NCBI GenBank assembly: GCA_022446985.1
Contig: JAKVBD010000013.1
Location: forward strand, 1 to 64,000
Direction of reading: 5' to 3'
Source: Lentisphaerales bacterium
GTDB taxonomy: Bacteria; Verrucomicrobiota; Lentisphaeria; Lentisphaerales; Lentisphaeraceae
Length of the DNA: 64,000 nucleotides
Shown here one piece after another: positions 50,751 through 60,126 of this stretch (its first letter is position 1; each line of letters begins with the position of its first letter). Made by a program: the position numbers and the translations under genes. The notes beneath the pieces are model-generated. The model did no database searches, was not told the origin of the DNA, and worked only from the letters and a program-made list of their open reading frames with translations.

Positions 50751-51578
50751 TTATGCCAGCTCTGGTAAAGGTTGAAAGTATTCAGGTTCTACAGGTTCTT
50801 TCAGCAAACCACACTTATAAGCCTTTTTGAGAAAAAACTTTAAGTCAGAGACTTCTGCTGCACTCATTTTAAACTGTAATCTATTCAAATAATTGATCGG
50901 GTTGCTAATCTGTGGGTATTGTTCTAAACAAGCCTTTTCAAAAGCTTCTGGATTCTTGTAAGCATTGTGTGGAGCATTTTGTAAAGTAGCAATTAAAGAG
51001 TTCAACTCTGCCTCCTTCCACTCCACCGCATGGCGATTTATTATACAGGTGGCAAATACGATATTTCTTGAAAACTTCTGCTGTCAGATTTCTCCAAGGT
51101 CATAGCTGTACTTGTAATTAGTCTTTTCGGTCAAAGCTTCATCACCAATTGTCAAGGCTGCTACCCCTTCTGGAATACCAAGAGCGGCTTCATAGGTTTT
51201 ACATCTAAATTTATCGACTCCATTTTCATGAAGTAAAATTTTCATGACGGCTACTGAAGTGGCAGAGGCGCTGGTAACAAGGATTTCTTCATAATTCAGT
51301 TCTGTCAAAGGGACTTCAGAAAGCAGTCTTACGGAATCGACATAACCTTTTGATGATAAACCAATATCCGGAACAAGAAGGTACTTTTCTGGATTAGAAG
51401 CGTACTCCATAAAAGAAACCAGAGAGACATCCAGCTCACCGTCGTGAATCATCCTATTCAACTTTCCCGGTCGATCAATGACTAACTCCCAGCCTTTCAA
51501 TTCTTCAGAAGTCATCTTTTGGAATGGATAGTAAAATGGATAGGCATTCAAGTAGGAGATAAAGCCGACCTTAAGCAT
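50751..51578 (-). pseudogene. mqnA: MqnA chorismate dehydratase gene interrupted by an in-frame TGA
   Basis: MqnA starts the futalosine route to menaquinone by dehydrating chorismate. From the ATG at 51576-51578 (MLKVGFISYLNAYPFYYPF) the frame runs to a TGA at 51084-51086, giving 164 residues ending YSYDLGEI. The same frame stays open beyond, reading QQKFSRNIVFATCII and on to a stop at 50751. MqnA proteins usually have DLGE-x-W followed by TGLPFVFA, so TGA replaces the conserved Trp and the downstream part aligns without a gap. With read-through the product is 275 residues, the normal size. It could be a TGG-to-TGA mutation, a sequence error or a recoded stop. Other genes here use TGA as a normal stop. 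Confidence 0.85.
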
Positions 51579-52185
51579 CTTTTTCTCCTTGAATATCTTC
51601 AGTTTTCCAACGCGTATATAAATCGTGCTCTGTTTCACCCAGCTGATCTAAAGCCTTACCTGCAACAAAATCAATCAGTCCCTGAGCGCTCGTATTTTCA
51701 TGGTAAAAACCTGGAGATGCGGGCAACACTACAGCTCCAGCGCGAGTTACCGTTGCCATGTTCTCTATGTGAATCAAATTGTAAGGTGCTTCTCTTAAAA
51801 CGAGAATTAATTTGAAGCGTTCTTTGAGGGAGACATCTGATGCACGTTCAATTAAAGATCCTGCATAGCCATTTGCAATACCAGCCAAAGTCTTGACTGA
51901 ACAAGGTATTACCAGCATGCCGTCATGCCTAAAACTGCCGCTGGACACACAAGCACCAAGATTTTTATTATTCTCTAAAATCAGTCGGCTTTGTTCTTCC
52001 TTAGAAAATGTACCGATAAATTCCGATAAGCTGGTACCAGTTTCATGTTGCCATACCTGCTTGGCTATTGGCGTGATGATTAAGTGAACACAAGCTTCAA
52101 GTTTCAAAAGAGCCTTAATCGCCGCCATTGCATATGGTGCCCCACTGGCACCACTTACTCCAACGACGTATTTTTTGCGGCTCAT
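51571..52185 (-). CDS. ubiX: UbiX-type flavin prenyltransferase
   Basis: 204 residues of the UbiX/Pad1 flavoprotein family that makes the prenylated FMN cofactor for UbiD-type decarboxylases. YVVGVSGASGAPYAMAAIKAL carries the GASGA flavin motif; VIPCSVKTLAGIANGYAGSL and LVLREAPYNLIHIENMATVTRAGAV (in parts) are diagnostic. In the futalosine pathway a UbiX/UbiD pair acts late (MqnL/MqnM). Overlaps mqnA by 8 bases and the polyprenyl synthase by 4 bases. Confidence 0.94.
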   Translation of the reverse strand: MSRKKYVVGVSGASGAPYAMAAIKALLKLEACVHLIITPIAKQVWQHETGTSLSEFIGTFSKEEQSRLILENNKNLGACVSSGSFRHDGMLVIPCSVKTLAGIANGYAGSLIERASDVSLKERFKLILVLREAPYNLIHIENMATVTRAGAVVLPASPGFYHENTSAQGLIDFVAGKALDQLGETEHDLYTRWKTEDIQGEKDA

Positions 52186-53195
52186 TTTGCCTCCGAAATC
52201 TTCAAAAATTCACTGAAAATGAAGTCAAGAAATACTTTCATCTCAGTTGCATCAAAGTGTGTAACATTATCCAAAACGGCTTCGGCTCTGGATTTATATT
52301 CTTGAAGCTTATCAATCATAAGCTTCTCCAAGTTATATTTGTCTGCTAAAGACTTAACCTCTGGATGATTTAAACAAGCCGGTATAAACTGATTTATGAT
52401 ACCAGTCAGCACCACCTTTTCTTCAGCATCACACTGCCTTAGAAGAATCAACCACGGCAAAGTTATAAAGCCATTTGCTATATCAACACCACGGTCTTTG
52501 TTGTCATCTTGACAGGCTTTGCAAAAATCAGCCCAATCATCTACCATCTGAAAAATAGTACCAAAATTACTGCCAAACTTTTTAAACTCTTCGCAGACTT
52601 CTGCGTCTTGGCCAGATAAACGGGCGGAAGCATAACAACACAATTCCAGCAGGGCTGCTGTTTTGCGATAAATAACTGCTTCATAATCTTCAATACTCGT
52701 TTCCTCTTTAAAACGGTACTGTTGTTGCAGTAATTCACCTTCAACCAAAAGTTTGATAGTCTTGCTGACATCTTTAACCAACCAAATTTCTTCCATAGAA
52801 GCCGCAAGCTCATAGATAGCTACAAAAACAAGGTCGCCTAATAATATGGCAACTCCATCTCCAAACAAATCATTCATGGTCGGCATGTTTCTTCTGAGTT
52901 GGCACTTGTCAATCACATCATCGTGAAGAAGGCTTGCAACATGTACGGATTCAAAAACAGCTGCTAAACGTGCAGCCTTAGTGATATCGCCGCCAAAACC
53001 ATTAAAAATGCTGCAGCAGAATAAAGGTCTCAGCTGCTTACCACGCGAGGCGTCCAGTGTCTCAATAAGCTTATTGCTTTGAGGCGCGACACTTTCCAGC
53101 TGACGACAAATCAACGCATTTGTTTCATCCAGAGCACTTTCATACTTTAGATGCACTAGCTTCAAACTGTTTTGCTGTACTGTCGTCTGTGTCAT
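52182..53195 (-). CDS. Polyprenyl diphosphate synthase
   Basis: Trans-prenyltransferase that makes the isoprenoid side chain, here probably for menaquinone. 337 residues. The first Asp-rich motif is LLHDDVIDKCQLRRNMPTMN (DDxxD form), the FGDGVAILLGDLVFVAI segment follows, and the second Asp motif is QMVDDWADF. The chain length of the product cannot be read by eye. It heads the ubiX-mqnA-menG operon. Confidence 0.92.
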   Translation of the reverse strand: MTQTTVQQNSLKLVHLKYESALDETNALICRQLESVAPQSNKLIETLDASRGKQLRPLFCCSIFNGFGGDITKAARLAAVFESVHVASLLHDDVIDKCQLRRNMPTMNDLFGDGVAILLGDLVFVAIYELAASMEEIWLVKDVSKTIKLLVEGELLQQQYRFKEETSIEDYEAVIYRKTAALLELCCYASARLSGQDAEVCEEFKKFGSNFGTIFQMVDDWADFCKACQDDNKDRGVDIANGFITLPWLILLRQCDAEEKVVLTGIINQFIPACLNHPEVKSLADKYNLEKLMIDKLQEYKSRAEAVLDNVTHFDATEMKVFLDFIFSEFLKISEAK

Positions 53196-53460
53196 TAAAT
53201 ATCCTGAGATTATAAACCGGCCTAAGTTAGTCCTGAAGTGACTTGTGGCAAGACTGCATTTAAGCTTTTTGACACGTAATCGATTACTTACAGCAAAATA
53301 TTCACCGAATATACTGGTTTTCAGTAAGATAGTACAACCAAGGCTTTCGATTTACTCATCACCAATATTACTTTCAGATATTGCATTAAATACAGTTTGG
53401 GGTTACTGTTAAAGCCCTTTTTTAAGAATAAAGAATTTAATTTTAAGTATTACGTATAAT
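53196..53460. promoter_or_regulatory. Divergent region with a 12-base palindrome
   Basis: 265 bases between the menaquinone operon (minus) and a hypothetical gene (plus). A perfect palindrome GTAATCGATTAC lies at 53276-53287, overlapping TTGACA (about 53270-53275) on the plus strand, which could be a -35 box. A matching -10 is not clear. A regulator-binding site is possible. Confidence 0.35.
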
Positions 53461-54090
53461 ATGGCCAAAAGAACATTTGCAACTATCTGGCAACAGTTAG
53501 AGAAATTGCATCAGAACCTATCAGACGGCAAAAAAGATGAAGCTGCAACTACAGCTGCTGTTCAAGAACTACTTGAAAAGTCCGACGTTCAAACGATCAT
53601 TGGTGAGCTCGGTCAACTTCTGATGCTCGACTATGATGCCTTTGCTGAAATCGGCTTTCAATTCATCTATGAAAAAGATAATGATAACTTCATTAGACCT
53701 TCTTACTTTGACAGTAAGCAGAAGATCATCTTCATGGATCCATTTAGACTTCTCGACTTTGCCAAAACCATTAAAGGCTATGCTGAAGAAATGCCGGCAG
53801 ATGCTGACTTCGAAAAGTATCGCATGAACTCTTTCCTGGCGGAAGCAAGTAAGCTACCAAAGAAAAGTATTCTTTTCCTTTGCATACTGCAGCAAGTCGC
53901 GATCTCAGATGGCCTGACTCACATCGGTCTTTCTGAAATTCCACAAGGTGAACTTTCGCCAACTTCATTCTATCAGACTATTCTCTGGGCTTTTAATGAG
54001 TTGGAAAAGAAACTTTATACTTTAAACGGCATAAATATCAGAACTGAATTTAATATCAGTTGGCACGAATCTGAGTGGATTTCAGCTTAA
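53461..54090 (+). CDS. Hypothetical cytoplasmic protein
   Basis: 209 residues, no signal or membrane segment, mostly helical and acidic. It begins AKRTFATIWQQLEKLHQNLS and includes AFAEIGFQFIYEKDNDNF and ILFLCILQQVAISDGLTH. I do not recognise the family. ATG at 53461 has no strong Shine-Dalgarno. A clear intrinsic terminator follows 24 bases after the stop codon, so it is a single-gene unit. Confidence 0.75.
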   Translation: MAKRTFATIWQQLEKLHQNLSDGKKDEAATTAAVQELLEKSDVQTIIGELGQLLMLDYDAFAEIGFQFIYEKDNDNFIRPSYFDSKQKIIFMDPFRLLDFAKTIKGYAEEMPADADFEKYRMNSFLAEASKLPKKSILFLCILQQVAISDGLTHIGLSEIPQGELSPTSFYQTILWAFNELEKKLYTLNGINIRTEFNISWHESEWISA

Positions 54091-54113
54091 CCTGAAAATA
54101 CATTTTCTTTTAA

Positions 54114-54138
54114 AAGCAGGCTTAAAGCCTGCTTTTTT
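54114..54138 (+). terminator. Intrinsic terminator
   Basis: AGCAGGCTT (54115-54123) and AAGCCTGCT (54125-54133) form a 9-base perfect stem with a tiny loop, followed by a run of at least seven T on the plus strand. It ends the hypothetical gene at 53461-54090 and insulates the decayed gene downstream. Confidence 0.92.
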
Positions 54139-54195
54139 TATGCCCTTTTCTGACTGGCATAAAGTTTGCTTTTCTAAAATAAGGGAGAGAATTAC

Positions 54196-55792
54196 ATGAA
54201 AGAACTCGTGACAGACGATGACATAGTTGCACTGAAAATGGTTCACTCCCAATTGGGTAACATTCCAGCAGATTACTACACCCATGAAGCTTCAGTTGAG
54301 CGACAAAAAGCTCTAAAGCTCATCGGATCAGCAATCTCACTAGAAGCTCAATAGCGCTATGAAGAAGCAATCGCCTGTGTCTTGGAGTTCTTCGATATAC
54401 GACCAGTTGTGCCAAATAAATTTATTGGCTTAGCAGCACATTGCGCCAAAAGCATTAAACGAAAATACGAAATCTTCCCTCTTCTTCTTGAGTTCTGCAA
54501 TGATGCCATGAAACAAGAAAAACTTTCCATGGCCATGAATTGTATAAAACATATTTTTTCATTTGCTGACGGCGGTAAAGATTATTGAATTTTTGATAAT
54601 CCCGAAGGAATGCTCTATCTAAGTGAAGTCCTGCAAGGTGTTGCAGACCAAATCGAAAAACTGCTCCCAACCCCTCGTAAAAACTCCAAACCTCGCTATG
54701 CCATGGTCACCGTGAATCTTGTAGATCATATAATGGCCTACTCAAAAACAGCTATGCTGTTTGCCCGGTATCTGGATCCTGAAAAATATGATTGCTACCT
54801 CTACTTTGCTGAAGAAACATGGGGAGAGAAGCCTCAAGACTTCGCCATTGAATTTTCCTTCCTCAGTTCGTATAAAACAGCACCAGAGTTCATGCAAGAA
54901 CTAAAACAATTGCCAGTTACAGTTAAAACCTGCTCACCAGTAAACGCCATCGACTCTGCCAAATGGTTAGCTGAAGCTATGCAAAAAGATCAAATCGATG
55001 GCGTCATATTTCAAGCAGGTGTGAATGCTTCTGTCAAATGGGTGGCTTCAGCGATCTGCGATGTTCCTGTTAGAGTATCTCTCTGCCTGGGACTGAACAT
55101 GTATCAAGCAGGGCAAGAGCAACCATTTATATGAACCAAATCAATCTTGAAAGAGAAAAAGAATTTTGGGATCCAGTATGGGGCCAATAATACTTCATCA
55201 GTGGCGGAGCAGACCGCTCCGAAGATCAACAAGCGCAAGCATTATCAAAAGAAAATTATGACCTCCCAAAAAACTGCGTCACTTTTGGAGCTATGTCCAA
55301 CTACATAGAAAGACGAATCACTACAGAATACCTAGAGTGTGTAAGCGAAATTTTAAATGCCTGTCCAGAAGCCTATTTTATATGCATGGGTCAAGGTGAC
55401 AACAGCCACGCCAGGAACTTTATGGAACAACAAGGCCTTGCCGAGAAATGCCGTTGGTTGCCAAAACAAAGCAACTGCTTTGCAGCTTTAAAGCTACTCG
55501 ACTTTAATGAATTCCCCGTTGGGGGATCACAGTCAATACGCGAGTGCATTGCCTGTGGTATACCAGCTATGGCCTTAGAATATAGTAAAACCATCATGAA
55601 AGTGTCGGAGCAAATATTGTCGGAGATGAAGCAGTTTTGGATGGCAACAAAGACGCTTATGTTCAACAAGCCATTGCCTGGATAAAAGATAAAGACTTAA
55701 GGTATGCTGCCAAGCTTCGACTCGATCGGCGCTCTAAAGAACTTTACTCAGCTGAATCTTTTATAAATAAACTGGCTGACTTACTGGACTAG
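54196..55792 (+). pseudogene. Decayed glycosyltransferase-like gene with helical-repeat N-terminus
   Basis: A broken gene starting at ATG 54196 (preceded by GGGAGAG). Frame 1 reads MKELVTDDDIVALKMVHSQL up to TAG at 54352-54354, continues RYEEAIACVLEFFDIRP to TGA at 54586-54588, then IFDNPEGMLYLSEVLQG to TGA at 55132-55134. The reading then shifts: frame 0 starts at 55131 (MNQINLEREKEFWDPVWGQ), meets TAA at 55188-55190 and continues through GAMSNYIERRITTEYLECV and CRWLPKQSNCFAALKLLDF. Near 55610 the sense moves to a third frame, SVGANIVGDEAVLDGNKD, ending at TAG 55790-55792. The C-terminal half looks like a GT-B glycosyltransferase; the N-terminal half resembles TPR-like helical repeats. At least three stops and two shifts mean it is not functional as read. 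Confidence 0.85.
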
Positions 55793-55816
55793 CTCTCAAC
55801 TGAAAAAACTGCAGGC

Positions 55817-58062
55817 TTAAGAGACCTTTGTTTCCAGTTCTTTGATAACATCCGGGAAACGCTGAAGCTTTTCATCCACTTTATCAAGCTCATAATTGCC
55901 CAATAAGCGGCTGTATTCCTTAATCCAACAATCAACATATGGAATATGCAAATCATTCGTTAAACCATCCATAGACACTTCTAAATCTTGTAATTCATTG
56001 ATCGTCATAGTCTCTCTAACAGAAAGGATTTTGACCTCCAATAGCTTAAGATCTTGAATGACTGGCTCAAGCTTTTTCTTCTGTTCTTCATCCAGAGAAG
56101 TTTCAAAACTGATAGTTTTCTCTTTTTCTTTCTTAAACTTATGAGGAAGGAAACGCGCCAACTCTGTATACATTTCAGCCTTGGAGTATGGCTTTCGAAT
56201 AAAACCATCACACAACTCTCTAACCTGCTCTTCACTTTCTTTCATAGCAGAGGCTGTACAAGCAATAATCGGAATACCTTTGCAAAGATCCATTTGTTTC
56301 GCTTTTTGAGTTGCTGCAAAGCCATTTAGATTAGGCATTTTCATATCCATCAAGACCAGATCCACAGGTTCATTTAACATTTTCTCTAAAGCTTCTTCAC
56401 CATCAGATGCTTCGATAATCCTAAATGGTTCTTCTGCTAAAAACTCATAGATTAATTCTCTATTTAAAGGAAGGTCATCCACTGCAAGAATACAGGCTTT
56501 CTCAAAGACTATTTCTTCTGTGTTTGTATCTCTAAATTTATCTTCTGTATCGTCACAGATAACTAAATCCTTAAGGGTAATAAAAAATGTCGTTCCTTCG
56601 CCGATTTCAGACTCAACGCGAATACTTCCGCCCATAAGATCTATGAGTTTTTTGCAGATAGCCAAGCCTAAACCCGTACCTCCATATCTTGCTGTGGTCT
56701 GAGCCGATGCCTGCTCAAAAGAACCAAAAATTTTCTTCTGGTGCTCTTCTTTAATTCCTATTCCTGTGTCGGATATGGACATAAATAAATCACAGGCACT
56801 GCGGTCTGCATTAATTTTTGAGTTCACTCTTAAGCGAATGGAGCCATTCTCTGTGAACTTTACAGCATTGCCTATAAGGTTAAACAAAACTTGACGGAGC
56901 CTGGTCTCGTCAATATTAATACTGATCGGCATATGCGGGTCATAATCAATTTCAAATTGAATTCCCTTCTGCTCAATTTTTTGAGCAAAGACACTATTAA
57001 ACTCATAAACTAACTCTTTGATCATAACCGGTGAATACTTTAGATCCATCTTACCCGCTTCAACTTTAGAGAGATCCAGTATGTCATTTATAAGGTTTAA
57101 AAGTGAACGGCCACTGCTGTTGATAGAATTTAAATAGTTAACCGCCTTAGAACTTTGAACTTCTTTCGTTAACAGTTCACTAAAACCCAAGATGGCATTC
57201 ATCGGTGTACGAATTTCATGAGACATATTTGCCAGAAACTCACTTTTCATGCGGTTGGCATTTTCAGCTTCTTCACGATGCTTGACTTCTTCTATGACTT
57301 TCTTTCGAGCTTCAATCGCTTCAACTGCTTTATTCTCAGCATTTTCACGTTCTTTCATCAATTCAACTGTTCTCTTCTCGATTTGGAGAAGCATGTGGTT
57401 GAAAGCATTTGTAAGGTCACCGATTTCATCATTATCAAAGCCTTTTGCCCGATAAGTAAAATCTTCATGTTCTGAGATATACCTAGCCGCCTTTGATAGT
57501 TCCAGAACCGGTGCAGTTACTGACTTTTGAAGTCTCAATGCTAAGACAAGTGTTAAGACAATAACCAGTAAAGTTACGCCAATTGTGGTGAGAATGTCTT
57601 CGAAAAAGTCTCGCTCCAGAGCATCCAAAGTACTGATAATAACTATGGTTGCTGTCGTATCGTCATTTATTTTTAACTCTTCTCTGACGACCAAACGGTC
57701 TTGAACATAAGAAATATTTTTGCCTGTATCTAAAGCAATCAGCTCAGAAACATCAGATTTTTCCGGGTAATGAACAAAGCTCTGCCCATTTACATAAATG
57801 TTTGCTTCTTCGATGCTCTCAACACTCTTCAAAGACTGTAAAATTACTTGTGCATCTTAGCGCTGTTAAACTCTATAGCTGCATTGGCGTTCTCAATGAG
57901 CACTTTGCTCAAAAGGCTCAGCTTCTCTTCTAGATCTCTGTGTTGGTTTTTATAAAGTTGTGTAAGGAGCATAAAACAAGCAGCTACAACAGCTAAACTT
58001 ATCAATGACGTAATCATTAGGATTAATTGACTACGTATTGACTTCCGCGGCTTTTCTGTCAT
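55817..58062 (-). pseudogene. CHASE8-type hybrid sensor histidine kinase with a frameshift
   Basis: The first part (58062 to 57844, 72 residues) has an N-terminal membrane helix (LILMITSLISLAVVAACFML) and begins a CHASE8-like sensor, NANAAIEFNSAK, then stops. The sense continues in the next frame as DAQVILQSLKSVESIEEANI, so one base is missing near 57853-57858. The rest (671 residues from a TTG at 57832) has the second helix, a HAMP domain, a histidine kinase with MSHEIRTPMNAILGFSELL and GGTGLGLAICKKLIDLMGGS, and a receiver domain (LAVDDLPLNRELI, MDMKMPNLNGFA). The whole would be about 748 residues. It overlaps the YfiR-like gene by 4 bases. It may be a real mutation or a sequence error. Confidence 0.88.
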
Positions 58063-58595
58063 CTGGTACCGCCCTTAATCGCAAGGCGTAAGATTTTAGA
58101 GGACACCTTTAAAGTTTTATTTCGAATTGCCGGTTGGTTAACTTCCCACCCCACTTTCTTACCGACAATAACCAGATTCAGCATACCGCCTGAATTGATA
58201 AACCATTTATTGTCACCAACTGTAACAGTATTTGGCTTATCAATCCTCTTCAAAATATCTTTTTGATTTAACTGCTCTGATTTTGCAACAAATAAAATCT
58301 GACAATTAGCTCTGGCTGCATGATCAGCGTCTTTACCGAAAAAGTGAATGGAGATTCTTTTACCGTTATATTCTTTGCCATGAAAAGCTTTTAACTTGCC
58401 TCGAAAAGGGTTTTCCCCAAGTACGCCTATTTTGTATTCATTGATATTTCCATCGAAAGTAATGTACTTTAAAAAGGCACACAAATACGTAGCTTTAACC
58501 TGATACTCTGTTTTTATATCAGCAAAAGCCGGTATCATCATGTAGGAATTCACTACACAATAAAGAAGTAATACTTTAAAAACACCAATTTTCAT
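58059..58595 (-). CDS. YfiR-family (DUF4154) periplasmic protein
   Basis: 178 residues with a signal peptide (VFKVLLLYCVVNSYMMIPAFA). TEYQVKATYLCAFLKYITFD, YKIGVLGENPFRGKLKAFHG, CQILFVAKSEQLNQKDIL and GGMLNLVIVGKKVGWEVN match the YfiR/DUF4154 family. In Pseudomonas YfiR inhibits a CHASE8-containing diguanylate cyclase. Here the partner encoded next (4-base overlap) is a CHASE8-type hybrid kinase, so YfiR probably modulates that sensor. Confidence 0.88.
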   Translation of the reverse strand: MKIGVFKVLLLYCVVNSYMMIPAFADIKTEYQVKATYLCAFLKYITFDGNINEYKIGVLGENPFRGKLKAFHGKEYNGKRISIHFFGKDADHAARANCQILFVAKSEQLNQKDILKRIDKPNTVTVGDNKWFINSGGMLNLVIVGKKVGWEVNQPAIRNKTLKVSSKILRLAIKGGTR

Positions 58596-58760
58596 AAAAA
58601 TCTGCTAAGCTCAGGAATGTACACTCAGTTATCATTCCAATTGTGCACATTCTCGGTGGTGTCACCCTAATGACTGGCACCTATTTATTAATTACTATAC
58701 AAATAGTTAAGCAAAGTATAAATAGTTAATTATAGTTGAGTCATCGTTTAAGCAGAAAAA

Positions 58761-60035
58761 TCAATCTTTCCAAAGCCATTCCAGAATTTCTGGAAGGAGG
58801 TACATACCATGTTTTTTACTGTGAAGCCCTTTTCCCGATGTAAATTTAAAATCATAGCCGGCAAATGCCAAAGCTGTTGCCATACGTTCATTGTTTTGAT
58901 ACCAGTTCCCAAGCCTATTGTCCAGATCATTGACTCCATCTTGCAAGTAAACTTTAATCTTCTTAGATGGGACTGTCTTGCGAATTAGTGCTGGATAATC
59001 ATGAGCCGTTTTGAAAGGGCCATATTCAGATTTAGGAGCAGTACTATGAGGATAATCATTTGTCGGCCTAAAGTCACAGTAACTTCCCACAAAAGAAACA
59101 ACTTTCTGAAAAAGGTCATTCCTGTGCCAAGCCGCAGTAAATGCACAACTCGCGCCTGATGATGAACCGATGATCACATGGTCTGCAGGATCCTTAGAAA
59201 TATTGTACTCAGCATACACTTGACTGAGAATTTCTTTTTCTATGAAATTCGCAAACTTAGGAGTACAGGTATCATATTCATTACCGCGATTCTTAATAGC
59301 TGCTTTCCCCTCACCTCGAGAAATATTTCCAGGGTTAACAAAAACTGCTATACTCACTGGCATCTTACCCGTATGAATCAAATTATCCATAACCGTGCAA
59401 GCATTGCCATCTCCCTTAATAAATCCACCGCCATCATTAAAAAGTAACAGTTTGGCAGCAGTATCTTTTTTGTACTGAACTGGTACATAAATCAACCAAT
59501 TCCTTTCTGAAGCTTTATAAAACTCATCACTCGCTTTATAAACTCCTTTCGAAATAAGCTTACCTTCAGGAACTCCTGACTGCTTCAGACTCATTGGCTG
59601 CCACTTATAAGATTCAAAACCAAACCTATGCTCTTTTGCCATGTTTTGACGCACACCATTGATTGCATAGCGAAAATGAACTGAACTAAAGTTTGGAAAC
59701 CTCTGAGAGGCTACATAAACTCCGCTTTTACCTAGTTCCTGCATCGACCAATGACGATTCTTCTCAGCAAAAATCTCTACAGTGTGGCCAGATTTAGCTT
59801 CCAGTGACCAAACCACAGTGCCACCACCATCTTCATGCCGTTGAGTTAAAACGCGACGATTAAAAGTTTTTAAACTTTGGTTTTTATAACGCTTTTTCAA
59901 ATAAGCAATTATCTGTTCGGATTCAGTAGAGTTCACTTTCCCTTTTTGAAGAGCTTTGTGAATATCTCCTACACTTTTAATCTGAGAAGATAAAGAGAGA
60001 GAGAAAGTAAACAAGATAACAAATACGTAATACAT
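58761..60035 (-). CDS. Secreted esterase of the enterochelin-esterase (Fes/CE1-like) family
   Basis: 424 residues with a signal peptide (YYVFVILFTFSLSLSS). An N-terminal beta-sandwich (about 50-140; HTVEIFAEKNRHWSMQELG) is followed by an alpha/beta-hydrolase: LLLFNDGGGFIKGDGNAC, VFVNPGNISRGEGKAA, nucleophile Ser in VIIGSSSGASCAFTAAWHR, and a C-terminal GLHSKKHGMYLLPEILEWLW with the likely catalytic His. Substrate unknown; related proteins cleave siderophore or carbohydrate esters. It is a single gene. Confidence 0.88.
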   Translation of the reverse strand: MYYVFVILFTFSLSLSSQIKSVGDIHKALQKGKVNSTESEQIIAYLKKRYKNQSLKTFNRRVLTQRHEDGGGTVVWSLEAKSGHTVEIFAEKNRHWSMQELGKSGVYVASQRFPNFSSVHFRYAINGVRQNMAKEHRFGFESYKWQPMSLKQSGVPEGKLISKGVYKASDEFYKASERNWLIYVPVQYKKDTAAKLLLFNDGGGFIKGDGNACTVMDNLIHTGKMPVSIAVFVNPGNISRGEGKAAIKNRGNEYDTCTPKFANFIEKEILSQVYAEYNISKDPADHVIIGSSSGASCAFTAAWHRNDLFQKVVSFVGSYCDFRPTNDYPHSTAPKSEYGPFKTAHDYPALIRKTVPSKKIKVYLQDGVNDLDNRLGNWYQNNERMATALAFAGYDFKFTSGKGLHSKKHGMYLLPEILEWLWKD

Positions 60036-60126
60036 TTCACACCTGATTTAATTACTAAGGCACCAACACACACCAGTAACTATACGTTGTGATTATCAGA
60101 AAACTTACAAAAGACTTAAGTTATAA

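Noticed and set aside
50751-51026. Separate 91-residue hypothetical gene starting with GTG at 51026
   Set aside because: It is in frame with the truncated mqnA and aligns to the C-terminal part of MqnA, so it is the second half of the same gene.
50751-51578. Genome-wide use of TGA as Trp (altered genetic code)
   Set aside because: TGA is used as a normal stop elsewhere, for example at 12499-12501 and 16160-16162, so a code change is not supported.
54196-55792. Mobile element or phage remnant
   Set aside because: No transposase, integrase or terminal repeats are seen; the readable protein resembles a glycosyltransferase.
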